From NCBI GenBank assembly GCA_047495785.1, contig JBLDXI010000001.1:1736001-1800000 (forward strand): a stretch of 64,000 nt of DNA, given 5' to 3'. This document shows, in pieces, positions 36,253 to 46,459 of this stretch. The translations under genes and the position numbers were made by a program. The DNA is from Lepidodermella squamata. Taxonomy: Eukaryota; Gastrotricha. How positions within the stretch are numbered: the stretch's first letter is position 1; every line of letters begins with the position of its first letter. The notes beneath the pieces were generated by a model that saw only the letters and a program-made list of their open reading frames with translations, did no database searches and was not told where the DNA came from.

Positions 36253-38732
36253 ATGGACTTAGTTAAAGTGGTTTATTTGGCTGCTAATCTAGCCGCCATA
36301 GCTTTAGCAAGTATTGAGCCCAGTTTTTACGAATGTTTGGGCGATATCGGGTCGATCCAATGCAAATCGCCACCTACTGGCGAAGCTATCACCGCCTACG
36401 ATTTTCCTTACGATGGATCTCAATTGTTCACTTGCATCACGGAGGACTACATTATGAAGAGGACTTCAGGAAATTACACCTGCCAAGAGGGATCTACCAA
36501 GGTAAGTTCTTTGAATCCATCTTAATAACCCTGATTGTTCTATCCCATATCCAGTGCTTAATCCCCTGCACTGTCGAGCTTTCTGGTAAATTCGGCATGG
36601 TGACAGCCTCGTCGAGCGATACAGAAGCCATCAAAGGAATGTGTGGCTGTAAACCGGAGGAATTCGGCAGCGAAGCGAAAAATCCTGTTCAAACCGTATT
36701 GGAAAGCTGGTGTTATAGTCCAAATATCCTTGGGAATTGTACGTGGTATCAACAATGCTATGCCGCTGGTCACTCGAAATGTAGTAGCCCCGAACAGGAG
36801 GACTTGAACGAAATAGGATTCAGCCTATGTGAATTGACTGAAGTTATGTCAGACGGTAGATTAGTCTTATCCGAGACTTCAATGCTGTCTTTGGCTGAGG
36901 CGGAGGCTTGCATTCAAACCAATCTAGCTGTTTCGCTGCGAGACTTCATGCAGCCAGAGAATTGTGATTCATCGAAGGCTTTCTTCAACACAGTTACCCT
37001 TCCTAAATGCTTCCCGGTAGAATTGGATTGCATCACCCTCCCGCCGGTAAATGACTTGGCCGCTGTGATCCAGTTCACTCTGTCGAATGGAACATCCCCT
37101 AACTCGACCGCCTTTATTCGAAGATTGATCAGAGCCGGGGAAAGGTGTTACGGGACTGAATTTTACGGAAATTCAGCTATTACCAAACTGACTATAACAA
37201 TCTCCGGAGATAAGCCACCAGAAGCTCTAATGAAAGCTTCAGATGACTTTACGTCCCACATTGCTATTGAACTAGCTGTCTCTCTCCACTTACAAGAACG
37301 AGGAATTAACTGGGCCGCGCTTGATTTGAACACGAGTGCCATTACCGTTGTCGAGGATAAGAATCAAATCCCAGTGACCATTCTGCTCGATTCAAAGAAT
37401 CTGCCAAAAGAAATTGATAAGATGTCCACAATCAAATACAAAGAGACGACTTATTCGATAAGTGACTGCTTGCTGAATGGAGTTCATTGCCACAACGCCT
37501 TAGCTCTTCTGGAAAGTAAGGATGGTCGCGGAGAAATTGTTGAACCAGTCGCTCTACCAGAAACAACTGCTACTACTACACCATCTGAAGTTACAACCGC
37601 AGCTGTAAGTTGAAACCACAGCAAGTCAGTAGATTACTAGTTTCGTCCATAACTAGGCGGGTTACTTGAGTTACTGGTCAACACAACCTAGACTTATCGC
37701 TACTGGGGCCTATGCAGTTCAAGCCATCATCGACATGTACGGCCAGCCCGTCTTTATTTTCTTCAACGGAGAAATTGTGGTAGGTGAAGTTTTTCATTAG
37801 TCAGCTTTCAGCTAAACGATCAAGTACAGGGTCTGAGAGCTGGATATGCTAGGATTGCATGGAAGGCTCGTTTAAAGCCTCCAACCGACGGATCGATTCC
37901 TGCAGACAAATTTGACATATACCATGGTGTCTATGACCCTAAAGGAGATGTCTTATTTCTAAGTCTCAACTACATGGATACAGCCGGTATTTTCTGGGTT
38001 CGATGCGCTGATTTCGACATGCCCCAAGTCGGCGAAGAAACGAATGCCGTGGACACCATGTATCTAATAGGAAATTCGACAAATGACAAGGGTAAAGATC
38101 GGAGAGCGGCGGGACTTGCCTTCGATGCGAAAGATCGGCTCTTATTCTCATGTGATTACGAAAACGCGGAAATTAACGTATGGCTAATTGCCGCTAAACC
38201 TGACTATGAGCTGTTCACCCCGATAGCCACTTTAAAGTCAACGATTAGTGCAGCGAACATTCCTGCAGCATTGTCGAACTTCGAATTTCACCCGACATTT
38301 TGCGCTTTCTCAAATGTAACAACGGTCGGGTCAGTGCTAGCTGTTAGCAGTGCTTACGGCAACACGACCTTTCTCTTTCAAAACCAGTCAGATGGGTCGG
38401 GCGAATGGAAATGGGTAGCTAAGGGCATTGCGACTCACTACGACGACACAGATCCATTGTCACAATATTCATCTCAAAGACCGCTCGACTTGACTTTCGA
38501 CAAAAACGGATATCTCTACATCACCGATTTCAACAACCGCCGGGTTCAAGTTTTCGAGATTATAACAGGCCCTACGTCAGATACTATAACAAGCCGCTTC
38601 GTCTGGAACTCACCCGATCTAGGGGAGAAACCGATAAGAATCGGAGCATTCAAACTCAAGTCGGGTCGAGTTACTGCAATTATTCAATACCTATCAAGCG
38701 ACCTTGTCTATTATGGTAACCCTGCTGAATGA
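36253..38732 (+). CDS. Secreted Cys-rich protein with C-terminal NHL beta-propeller
   Basis: Exons 36253-36501, 36555-37604, 37657-37779 and 37830-38732 join in phase to 774 residues. A signal peptide is clear (MDLVKVVYLAANLAAIALAS). Residues 21-200 hold many cysteines and motifs such as NCTWYQQCY and IGFSLCE that I cannot place in a family. The middle part (about 200-430) has no recognised domain and ends in a Thr-rich linker. The last part carries at least two NHL-type strands, AGLAFDAKDRLLFSCDYEN (about 568) and RPLDLTFDKNGYLYITDFNN (about 693), typical of a six-bladed propeller that binds partners. No membrane segment or lipid-anchor tail is seen, so it should be secreted. It abuts the convergent ankyrin gene, with 72 bp between stop codons. 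Function unknown. Confidence 0.8.
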
Positions 38733-38753
38733 CCGCAGCCTAAAATATCGGCA

Positions 38754-38770
38754 TTTATTTCCTCAATAAA
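38754..38770. terminator. overlapping convergent poly(A) signals
   Basis: A plus-strand AATAAA (38765-38770, for the NHL gene) and a minus-strand one (38754-38759, for the ankyrin gene) lie within 17 bp, each placed beyond the other gene's stop, so the two transcripts should overlap tail to tail. Confidence 0.55.
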
Positions 38771-38804
38771 AATAGAGGTGATAAGCATGTTTGTAGAGTT
38801 TTAA

Positions 38805-40278
38805 TCACAGGTATTGTATGACAATAGTTGCGCAAGTTAAGTATAAGGAGTAACTAATATCGGATGAATCGGATGACACATCGTCAGACGGAGCGAGTCT
38901 CGACTGTAAAAATTCCACGGTAGGACCATCAACTACTGCAAAGGTTAGCGCCGAGTCACCATTTATATTTCTGATAGTGATATCGGCGTTGAAATCGTCG
39001 ACTAGCATTTGCACCATTGGCCGGTTGACATTCACAACAGCGTACATTAAGGAGGTTGCACCATCAGTAGTTCTAGCATTCACGTCAGCACCTAATTCCA
39101 GTAAGAGCCTCGCAGTCGTGATATCACCTCGATTCACTGCGAACATGAGAGGGGTACTGCCATCTAGCTTCCTAGGGTCTAAGGACACCCCTTTACTCGC
39201 AAGCAGCCTGATTGTGTCCAACTGTTGGTTTTCCGCAGCGAAGAAAATGGCATTCACTCCATTTTGATCTTCAGCATGAACATCTGCCTTCCTTAAGACT
39301 AAATACTTGACTATGTCATGGTTGACCAAAGCAGCCTGCATTAGGGCGGTCGCGCCTGTTGAGCTGGTGATGTTGACATTTGCCTGGCCGAGATCTACAA
39401 GTTGCCGCACGATTTTCGACTGATTTTGGTAAGCTGCGAAAAACAGAGCCGTCCAACCGTTTGAGTTCTGATAGTCGACTTCGGAATCATTGTTCAGCAG
39501 AACTTTTACAATTTCGGAATAGCCGTAATATGCCGCTAGCATCAAAGCGGTAACACCCCGCTTGTCTTGAAAGTTAACATCGGCACCTGCGTTGATTAAG
39601 GAAGTTACTAAGGACAGGTAACCTCTAACGATTGCGGAGAAAAGAGGGTAGCTGAGACTAGCTTTTGTTGGTACCGTTGGCTTTTTCGTCACTTGAATGA
39701 TTTGGGAGGGCTTTGAAGGTGTCACCAGTACAGTGAAAGTTTTGCGGTTCTTGCTGTTCCATAATGCAGATCGATTACCTGGCCTTGAATAGTTGAGAAT
39801 CAAGTTCTTAATCGCTCTATTCACAGCTACAGAATAGGCGGAATTTCCGTAGACATCGAAACTCTCTGCCTCAGCGCCTCTATTAAGGAGTAGCCGAACC
39901 GTTTCCACCCATCCATTTGCAGAGGCATACATCAGAGCAGTCCAGCCATTTTTCGTAGATTTTAGGTTTACTCGGGCACCGAGATCAATTAAAGTTTCAA
40001 CCATAGAGTTTTTTCCTAAATTTGCAGCTTGCATGAGACCGGTCATTCCGAACGCGGTCGGGGTGTTGACGTCAGTCCATTTACACTGGATAAGTTGGCG
40101 AGTTAATGATTTATTTCCCTCTAGAATTGCTTCGAAAAGGAGAGGAGCTTCATTGCCTAGTAAGTATTTGTTCGAAAAGTTATAATTTTAAGTGAATATA
40201 ATCTGTCTAACCTTTAGTTTTCCTGAGCACAAACGATTGCGCGATGAGAAAAACAGTCACTAGATTGAGAACAACCAT
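38805..40278 (-). CDS. Ankyrin-repeat protein with predicted signal peptide
   Basis: Two minus-strand exons, 40212-40278 and 38805-40156, join in phase to 472 residues. With the start at 40278 the N-terminus is hydrophobic (MVVLNLVTVFLIAQSFVL) and looks like a signal peptide; an in-frame ATG at 40338 would add 20 residues in front. The rest is about nine to ten ankyrin repeats, with typical TALMYAxxxGxxxxVRLLLxxGA patterns, broken once by a basic linker of about 50 residues. The C-terminus is Ser/Asp-rich followed by a short hydrophobic end (YLTCATIVIQYL), which may be a weak GPI signal. No sushi module is present, unlike the neighbours, but repeat style and location put it in the same family. 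It is divergent to the sushi-ankyrin gene at 40941. Secretion is inferred from the N-terminus only. Confidence 0.8.
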
Positions 40279-40940
40279 AGTCCTCAAAGAACTTCTTGCA
40301 ATTAACACCAAGCCGCGATTTGAGAGAAGACTGGTCATGACTCTGGCGGAACTCGGTGCCGGAAAAGAAATATGAAAGGAGGCAGGATACTATTATCAAA
40401 ATAACTCGACCGAAAGTTTTTTGAAAAATACGCGTTATATTACTGCAAATTTTTATTTCGCTATCGATTCTGCGCGCTCTTAGTGTCGCTTTCCTTATAA
40501 GACCGACGCAGGCACTCACTCCTTATATATTGATTTCAGCGCGTGATGACGGTTGGTGCGCGACTCCTTCTCCGGTGCCACATCAGCGGGAAATTGAAGT
40601 GAGCAATATTTTACAGTAGTTGTCGAGTACACTCGTGAAGTGTTATATGCGCATCGTCGCGCACAACTTCGTAATATTTACTTTGAGATGCAAATTCAAT
40701 TGTCGCGCGCCGACTTTTCTTGCCTGCAGTGGTTAAAAAATGATTCGGTCCCAAGAAAAAACTTCAAAACCACATCCATTGATGAGAGAATAACGACCTT
40801 GGCGTGGGTACACTATTTGCCCACCTTTGTAAAAAACTGATCTTGATACATAATGAAGCCAGTGTAAACACAAGTTGATCGTAAGACGAAACCGCGCAAA
40901 AACATACAAGCAGTTTAGCTCCATACGACTTCAAGTTTTA
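40279..40940. other. divergent promoter between two ankyrin-family genes
   Basis: The 660-bp gap separates the starts of the minus-strand ankyrin gene and the plus-strand sushi-ankyrin gene. It contains a TATATAAG box in minus orientation (40522-40529). An open frame on the minus strand (40214-40519) overlaps the first ankyrin exon in another frame and is not supported as coding. Confidence 0.45.
40522..40529 (-). promoter_or_regulatory. TATA box candidate of the ankyrin gene
   Basis: The minus strand reads TATATAAG about 245 bp before the proposed start codon at 40278 and about 185 bp before the alternative one at 40338. Confidence 0.35.
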
Positions 40941-43224
40941 ATGGGACATTCAATTTACTTATCAGTCTTACTCTCAGTTTTGTCGATATGCGGAATTTCC
41001 GCATGGCGCCAGCCTCAGGTGAGGCAAGCAAAAATGCAGCAGGCGGTAATGGTTAAGCCCCCAGTGGGCGTCATGGTTACAACAGAGGTATTAAATCTAC
41101 CTATTCATTTACCATTCATCTACCCAAAACTTACGATTACACAGTGCAATCTCCCAGATCTAACAAATGGTTACCTAAAAGTTTACGGACGAGCCGTAAC
41201 AAAGAAAGTAGTCGTAATCGGTACATACGTTGTAGTAAATTGTAATCCTGGTTTTATGCTGGTCGGAGGAGCGCCATACGGTGCTTGCACTATGGAATCA
41301 TTTTCCATTGTCCCAACCTTGGGTAGATGTAGCAACAGTATGTTTCCCACGTTCAAGGCCAAAATCATTTTCAATTTCATCCTTCCCAGATTGCACGGAA
41401 GTTGTTTCGGCCTCAGTCACCAATGGATATGTATCGCCCATTCCCAAGTCCAGTCCATTTACCGTAAAGATAATCTGCGACGAAGGTTTCGAACTGCGCG
41501 GTCCAGATAAAGTGCTTTGCTGGGGTAACGGAACTTACACCCCTCCAGGATTCTGCCGATCAACGAATGAAAGTAAAAACGGTTTCTCTTTATTATTAAT
41601 AGTTATTATAACTGCTTTCATCAGCCATTCGAAACATGTCGACTACAACGATGGCGAACCCGATGAAGGTTATTTTATCAACCATGTACCATCCTTGCTT
41701 GCCTCACAGTTTTAGGTGAAAGTAGACCTCGAACGAGACGTTCCATGTTGCCGCTTACTATGGTCGCATGTCACGAATCTTCGAATTTCTAGACTACGGC
41801 GTTCGTCCTGACCTGCGAGATAGCTACGGTGCGACCCCCTTAATGTTCGCCTCTTCAAACGGCGCTACCCAAGTGTCCAAACTCCTTCTGGACAGAGGAG
41901 CTATGGTGAACGCTGAGACGAAAGATGGAAAAACGGCGTTGATGTACGCGATTGAGAAGGGCTTCATCGAGACGGCGAAGCTGCTCCTTTACCGAGGCGC
42001 TAACATCAATGCCGGAGGCAATTTTTCAGCTCTAGTTTTGGCTGCTAAGGAAAATCAAACAGCGGCTGCTAAATACATTATTAGCCTTGGAGCAGATGTC
42101 AACTCGCATGTTTTGTTTGGAAACACTGCTTTGGATAACTTTGGAAGAAAGAACAACGTCGAAATGGTTAAATTCCTGTTGTCGAGGGGAGCTGATGTCG
42201 ATAGCAGAGTGCCAAGTATTTTTGCCACAATTTTTATGTAACTGATGTATGTAACTGAATTGAACTTATTTTAGACGGAGAGACGGCATTGATGGGTGCT
42301 TCAAAGCTTGGTTTTACCGAGGTTGCCAGGGCTTTGCTTCAGAATGGTGCAAATGTTAATGCGACGGACAACGACGGTATAACGCCTCTCATGTGGGCAA
42401 GTAAGTTTAGCTAAATGGGTCCATATTAAAACCTCGATAACAATTGTATTATTTTAGCAAGCTCCATGGTCAGATCTTCTAGCATTGTCGATACGGCCAG
42501 GTTACTGTTGGACAACAAAGCCGACATAAATGCTCGAAGCCCGAATGGTAATTTTTCGGAGCTTTTTTGATTGCTCTAATTTAGTCATTTTACTAGGTAC
42601 TACTCCACTCATGCGGGCTGCTTATGTTGGAAACCCTGATATGGTAAGGTTGTTGATCGAGCGAGATGCTGATGCATTGGCTGAGAACAACGCCGGCGAT
42701 ACTCCCTTGATCATTTCTCGACGCATGAAAAATGACGAAGTCACCAAAATTCTTTACGATTTCAGTGAGTCAAGTTGTAACTTATCGAAAAAGTCATTAA
42801 TTTGTTTTATTTAGTTTACACACTCCCTCTCGTCCAAGTCGCTCGGGTAATTGATTTGAAATAATGTATGCCTTTTATTCATACCATTGCTCTTTTATTA
42901 GTGCAAAGTTCCTGCGATTTTGCGAGGCAACATTCATATTAACGAGGATAAACGTGCCTACACTTATCCGGGCGAACGCGAGGTTAAAGTCAATACGAGA
43001 ATCGCTGTATTTTGCCATAGCGGCTACGTTATTCCGGCTGGTGCGACGAGTCAAACGGTCTGCCTCGACGACGGAGCCTGGGACAACGACATTCAGGAGT
43101 GCGTCAGAATGCAAGAACCTGAACCGCGTAAGACACGGCAAATTTTATTATCCTAATTTTGATTCAATCAAAAATTTTTCCAGTTTTCACGACGCAACCA
43201 AATTACGAAGTTGATCTCGAATAG
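40941..43224 (+). CDS. Secreted sushi-ankyrin-sushi protein
   Basis: Exons 40941-41337, 41390-41572, 41625-41668, 41726-42215, 42275-42400, 42458-42547, 42597-42764, 42815-42846, 42902-43127 and 43184-43224 join in phase to 598 residues. The start at 40941 gives a signal peptide (LSVLLSVLSICGISA). Two sushi (CCP) modules follow at about 69-131 and 135-190, each with four cysteines and the CNPGF or CDEGF motif. About seven to eight ankyrin repeats span about 210-500, then a third sushi module at 511-575 and a short acidic tail. No membrane segment lies between the modules, so the ankyrin part should sit on the same, extracellular side. A 57-bp GT-AG stretch (41088-41144) before the first sushi cysteine has no stop and keeps the frame, so it may be spliced or retained. 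The exact junction at 41668/41726 is the least certain. Confidence 0.82.
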
Positions 43225-43622
43225 GATGCTGTTTAATCGATCCCATTCGTTCGTCAGTTAGAGCATCTGGAGAGCCTACCTCATATGCACCTTGAAAATC
43301 CGGTTTTGGAACACTCTGGTATTCAATTGAACAATAGGATATCTCCTTTTAGTCTCTACGAGTTATCAAAATTTTTAATAAAAATGTGGTTGAAAAAGCT
43401 ATACACGTGTGTTTTAGGGATACTCATTTGGCCGAGAAATAGCTTTTTTGACGCATGTAAACAACATCATAGCTGCGTAACCTTTTCTGGTTAGCAAACA
43501 ATGCCCGCGTGTTATTTGCGCGCAAGACGTGATCGCGCCTGATATTTTGCCGAAAACAACCTGCTGCTTAACCCTCAAAAATATGTAATTGCAAAAAAAC
43601 ATTTTGCTTCGATGAAAAAGCA
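43225..43622. other. short intergenic gap in the sushi-ankyrin cluster
   Basis: A poly(A) signal (AATAAA, 43377-43382) for the upstream gene is visible. The rest should be the promoter and leader of the next gene; no exon is seen. Confidence 0.5.
43377..43382 (+). terminator. poly(A) signal of the first sushi-ankyrin gene
   Basis: AATAAA lies about 150 bp after the stop codon at 43224. Confidence 0.45.
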
Positions 43623-46150
43623 ATGATAAATCATTTTCCGCTTCTGCTTGGCAGCTGTATTGTTATCATCTGCCACAGATTAGCGGCGGCTCAACCTGCC
43701 CCACCGCCGAAACCAGCCGGCCACCCATCGGCTGAAACCCAGTTAATCGAGGCGTGTCGCACTGGCAATGTCTTTCTCATCGGCTACCTGATAGGCGAAG
43801 GTGTTAACGTCAACTGCCGGAATGCAGAAGGCTCAACCCCGTTGATGATCGCAGCGTCGAACAATGAAATCGACGCGATGCAAACCCTGCTCAAAAGTGG
43901 CGCTCAAATCGACGCGAAGAATATTTTAGGTCAAACAGCGCTTGCTACGGCGGCAAGGCTCGATTTTTACGAGATCGTCAAATTCCTCCTTAAGTCAGGC
44001 GCTAATGTCAACGCCGGAAGTGACACTAGTCCTCTTCTTGCAGCAGCCGAGGCGAACTCAACCGAGATTGTCCGTTTGCTGTTGAGAAACAAAGCTAACG
44101 TGAACCAAATCGATAGTTCCGGGTCTGCTGCGATAAACTTTGCGGCTGCTCATGGAAACACGGAGATGGTCTCGGCTTTGATAGCAGTTGGAGCATATCC
44201 TGACAACAGAGGCCCGAAAGGAACTACGCCACTGATGTACGCTGCTGGCTACAATCGATTAGACACCGCGCGGTACTTAATACACTTGGGTGCAGCTGTT
44301 AACAGAATCAACGAAGACGGAAATTCGCCACTAATGTTTGCCACCTTCCCGACTGAGTCAAGTTACTTGATGGCGAAGTCGTTGTTAGACCACGGAGCAA
44401 AAGCAGACCTAATCAATAACAACGGAATCACGCCGCTGATGATGGCATCGTACAAGGGTGACATCGATACTGTTGACTTGCTGCTGAAAAGAGGCGCCGA
44501 TCCTTTTATCATGTCAAACAGTCAGGAAACTGCGGTGGATATGGCGTCACGTAAGGGACATTGGGAAATAGTTGAATTGATTATGCAATCTTATTCCGTG
44601 ACCAAACGGAGCCCACCCACCTCAACCACAACACCGCCAACAACGCCTGCAACTACGACGTCGGAATTGCTCCCACTGCTGACTCCTGTTATAACTGCTT
44701 TGAAAAGACATGCTGTTAAGGTAGACATTTTTAACGATTTCTTAACTTTTAGGTAGCGTATTTTTTGCTTTCAGTGTATCGCACCGATTATTGAAAATGG
44801 AATTGTTACTGATGAAGGGGCCTATCTAAGGCAGGCCTATGAAGTTGAACCAGGCGGAGTTGTTGTCCTAGCTTGTTACCCTGGTTACTCCCTCTCTGGA
44901 CCTAACGTGATATCCTGCAAGCGAGATGGAAATTGGCTTGGAAGACTGGGTACTTGCCATGAAATGACTTCGCCAACAAGCAGCACATCGACAACCCCGA
45001 GTACTACTACCACAAGCACTACGACAGAGCCTACGACTACAACTACGCCGACAACCACAACCACCGCGACTACAACTACAGAAACCACCCCGAGTACTAC
45101 CTCAACTACTACGGAAGCAACTACTACTACGACTACTACTACTGAATCCACGTCAACTTCGACGACAACAGAGCCTACGACAACTTCTACAACGACTCCG
45201 CTAAGCACCACCACCAGCACCACTACTTCCACTACAACTACAACATTGCCACCAATAACGCGGCGTCGAACCACTACAACCCCAGTCGTGACAACTTCAT
45301 CTTTATTTCATCGAGAGGATGTAAGTTAATGCATTAAAGCCCACTCTAATTGACGTCTCAATAATTTTCCTAGATGAGGAAAGCGTGTGATGTGATGATT
45401 CAAGCATCTAGGATGAACCGTCTCGCAATGGTTAAGTCGCTGCTGACGCCTCAATCGCAGTCGAATGTCCCCACGTGTCACAACGTAGATGCGGCGGATT
45501 TGGACGGATGGACGGCTTTAATGTGGGCGGCGAGTTCTGGCTACGACGAAATCGTCGACTATTTGCTGGGGAAAGGCGCTAAAGTGAACACGCCGAATCA
45601 TGGTCAATCGACAGCGCTCTGTTACGCCGCGAAAAATGGACACTACAGGGCGGCTGAGTTGTTGCTAGGCGCCGGGGCTGATGTGAACTGGAAAAATGTT
45701 TACGGATCTACTCCGCTGTCGTTCGCAGCCGCTTCCGCTCACATAGATGTAATGGAGCTGCTACTCGACAGTGGCGCGAAACTTGATGAGCCTGACAGTT
45801 CGCTACAAACTCCTTTGATGTGGGCGGTGAAGAGCGAAAACCCCGCCGCGGTGACACTTTTAGCGAAGAGGGGTGCAAATGTAAATTTGTTCGACCGAAC
45901 TGGCGGAACAGCACTCATGTTAGCAGCACGTGCCGGCTATTTTGAGGTAGCGAAAATATTGTTGTCGTATAACGCCGATCGGGACATGCAAGACTCCGAG
46001 TCACTGACAGCTGAAATGTGGGCTTTAGCAACTGGCCACCCTGATACTGCTATGATGATCAAAAATTTTACAAAGTCAGCAAAAATAACTGTACCTCCAC
46101 ATTACCCTGATGCGGATTTCATTGAATCGAGTTACGAAGCATTACCTTAA
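43623..46150 (+). CDS. Secreted ankyrin-sushi-mucin-ankyrin protein
   Basis: Exons 43623-44720, 44775-45320 and 45374-46150 join in phase 0 to 806 residues. The start at 43623 gives a signal peptide (about 1-25, HFPLLLGSCIVIICHRLAAA). Nine or so ankyrin repeats run from about 38 to 325. One sushi module follows at 367-421 (four cysteines, CYPGYSL). Next is a Thr-rich stretch of about 120 residues (423-545) made of TT, PTT and STT units, which should be heavily O-glycosylated like mucin. A second block of about six ankyrin repeats ends the protein (about 550-770). No membrane segment is seen. Exon limits coincide with domain limits: ankyrin block, sushi plus mucin, ankyrin block. Both ankyrin blocks would therefore be extracellular, held apart by a stiff glycosylated rod. 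Function unknown. Confidence 0.88.
45000..45260 (+). repeat. ACN-triplet low-complexity tract coding a Thr-rich rod
   Basis: Runs of ACT, ACC, ACA and ACG codons with interspersed CC and GA triplets encode the mucin-like segment of the gene at 43623-46150. Its antisense shows a long Val-rich open frame that is an artefact of the repeat. Confidence 0.8.
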
Positions 46151-46204
46151 TGATAGCAAATCTTATTTTTTGTCGGACACCCGTTACAAAATAGAGCGCG
46201 AAAT

Positions 46205-46210
46205 AATAAA
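46205..46210 (+). terminator. poly(A) signal of the ankyrin-sushi-mucin gene
   Basis: AATAAA lies about 55 bp after the stop codon at 46150. Confidence 0.5.
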
Positions 46211-46459
46211 ATGCCACTTTGCATCGATCAGTGTTTCGCCTGTTTTCAAGTCCACAGACTTAACGCACACGGATGCAGTCAATAAGGTACACCGACGCTT
46301 TGTACTCAAGATGGTTGTTATTCAATAGTTATTCCATCAAACTGATGGGACACGATGTCAACAGGAAATTACTTAAAGCGAGTTTACCTGAATCACCTTT
46401 CTCTTCCAGCCTATAAAATGAGCTGTTTAGAGGTAATTGTGTTGACATTTTCCAACAGC

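Noticed and set aside
40214-40519. Minus-strand 101-codon frame with a hydrophobic stretch near the TATA box
   Set aside because: It overlaps the first exon of the ankyrin gene in another frame and stops within it; no domain is seen. It could be an upstream ORF but coding use is not supported.
41573-41715. Apparent membrane segment (FSLLLIVIITAFI) after the second sushi module
   Set aside because: It arises only if the 52-bp intron at 41573-41624 is read through, which shifts the frame and ends the protein; splicing in phase into the ankyrin exons is better supported.
44885-45274. Val-rich open frame on the minus strand
   Set aside because: It is the exact antisense of the Thr-rich ACN-codon tract of the mucin-like segment; GTN triplets read as Val produce it automatically.
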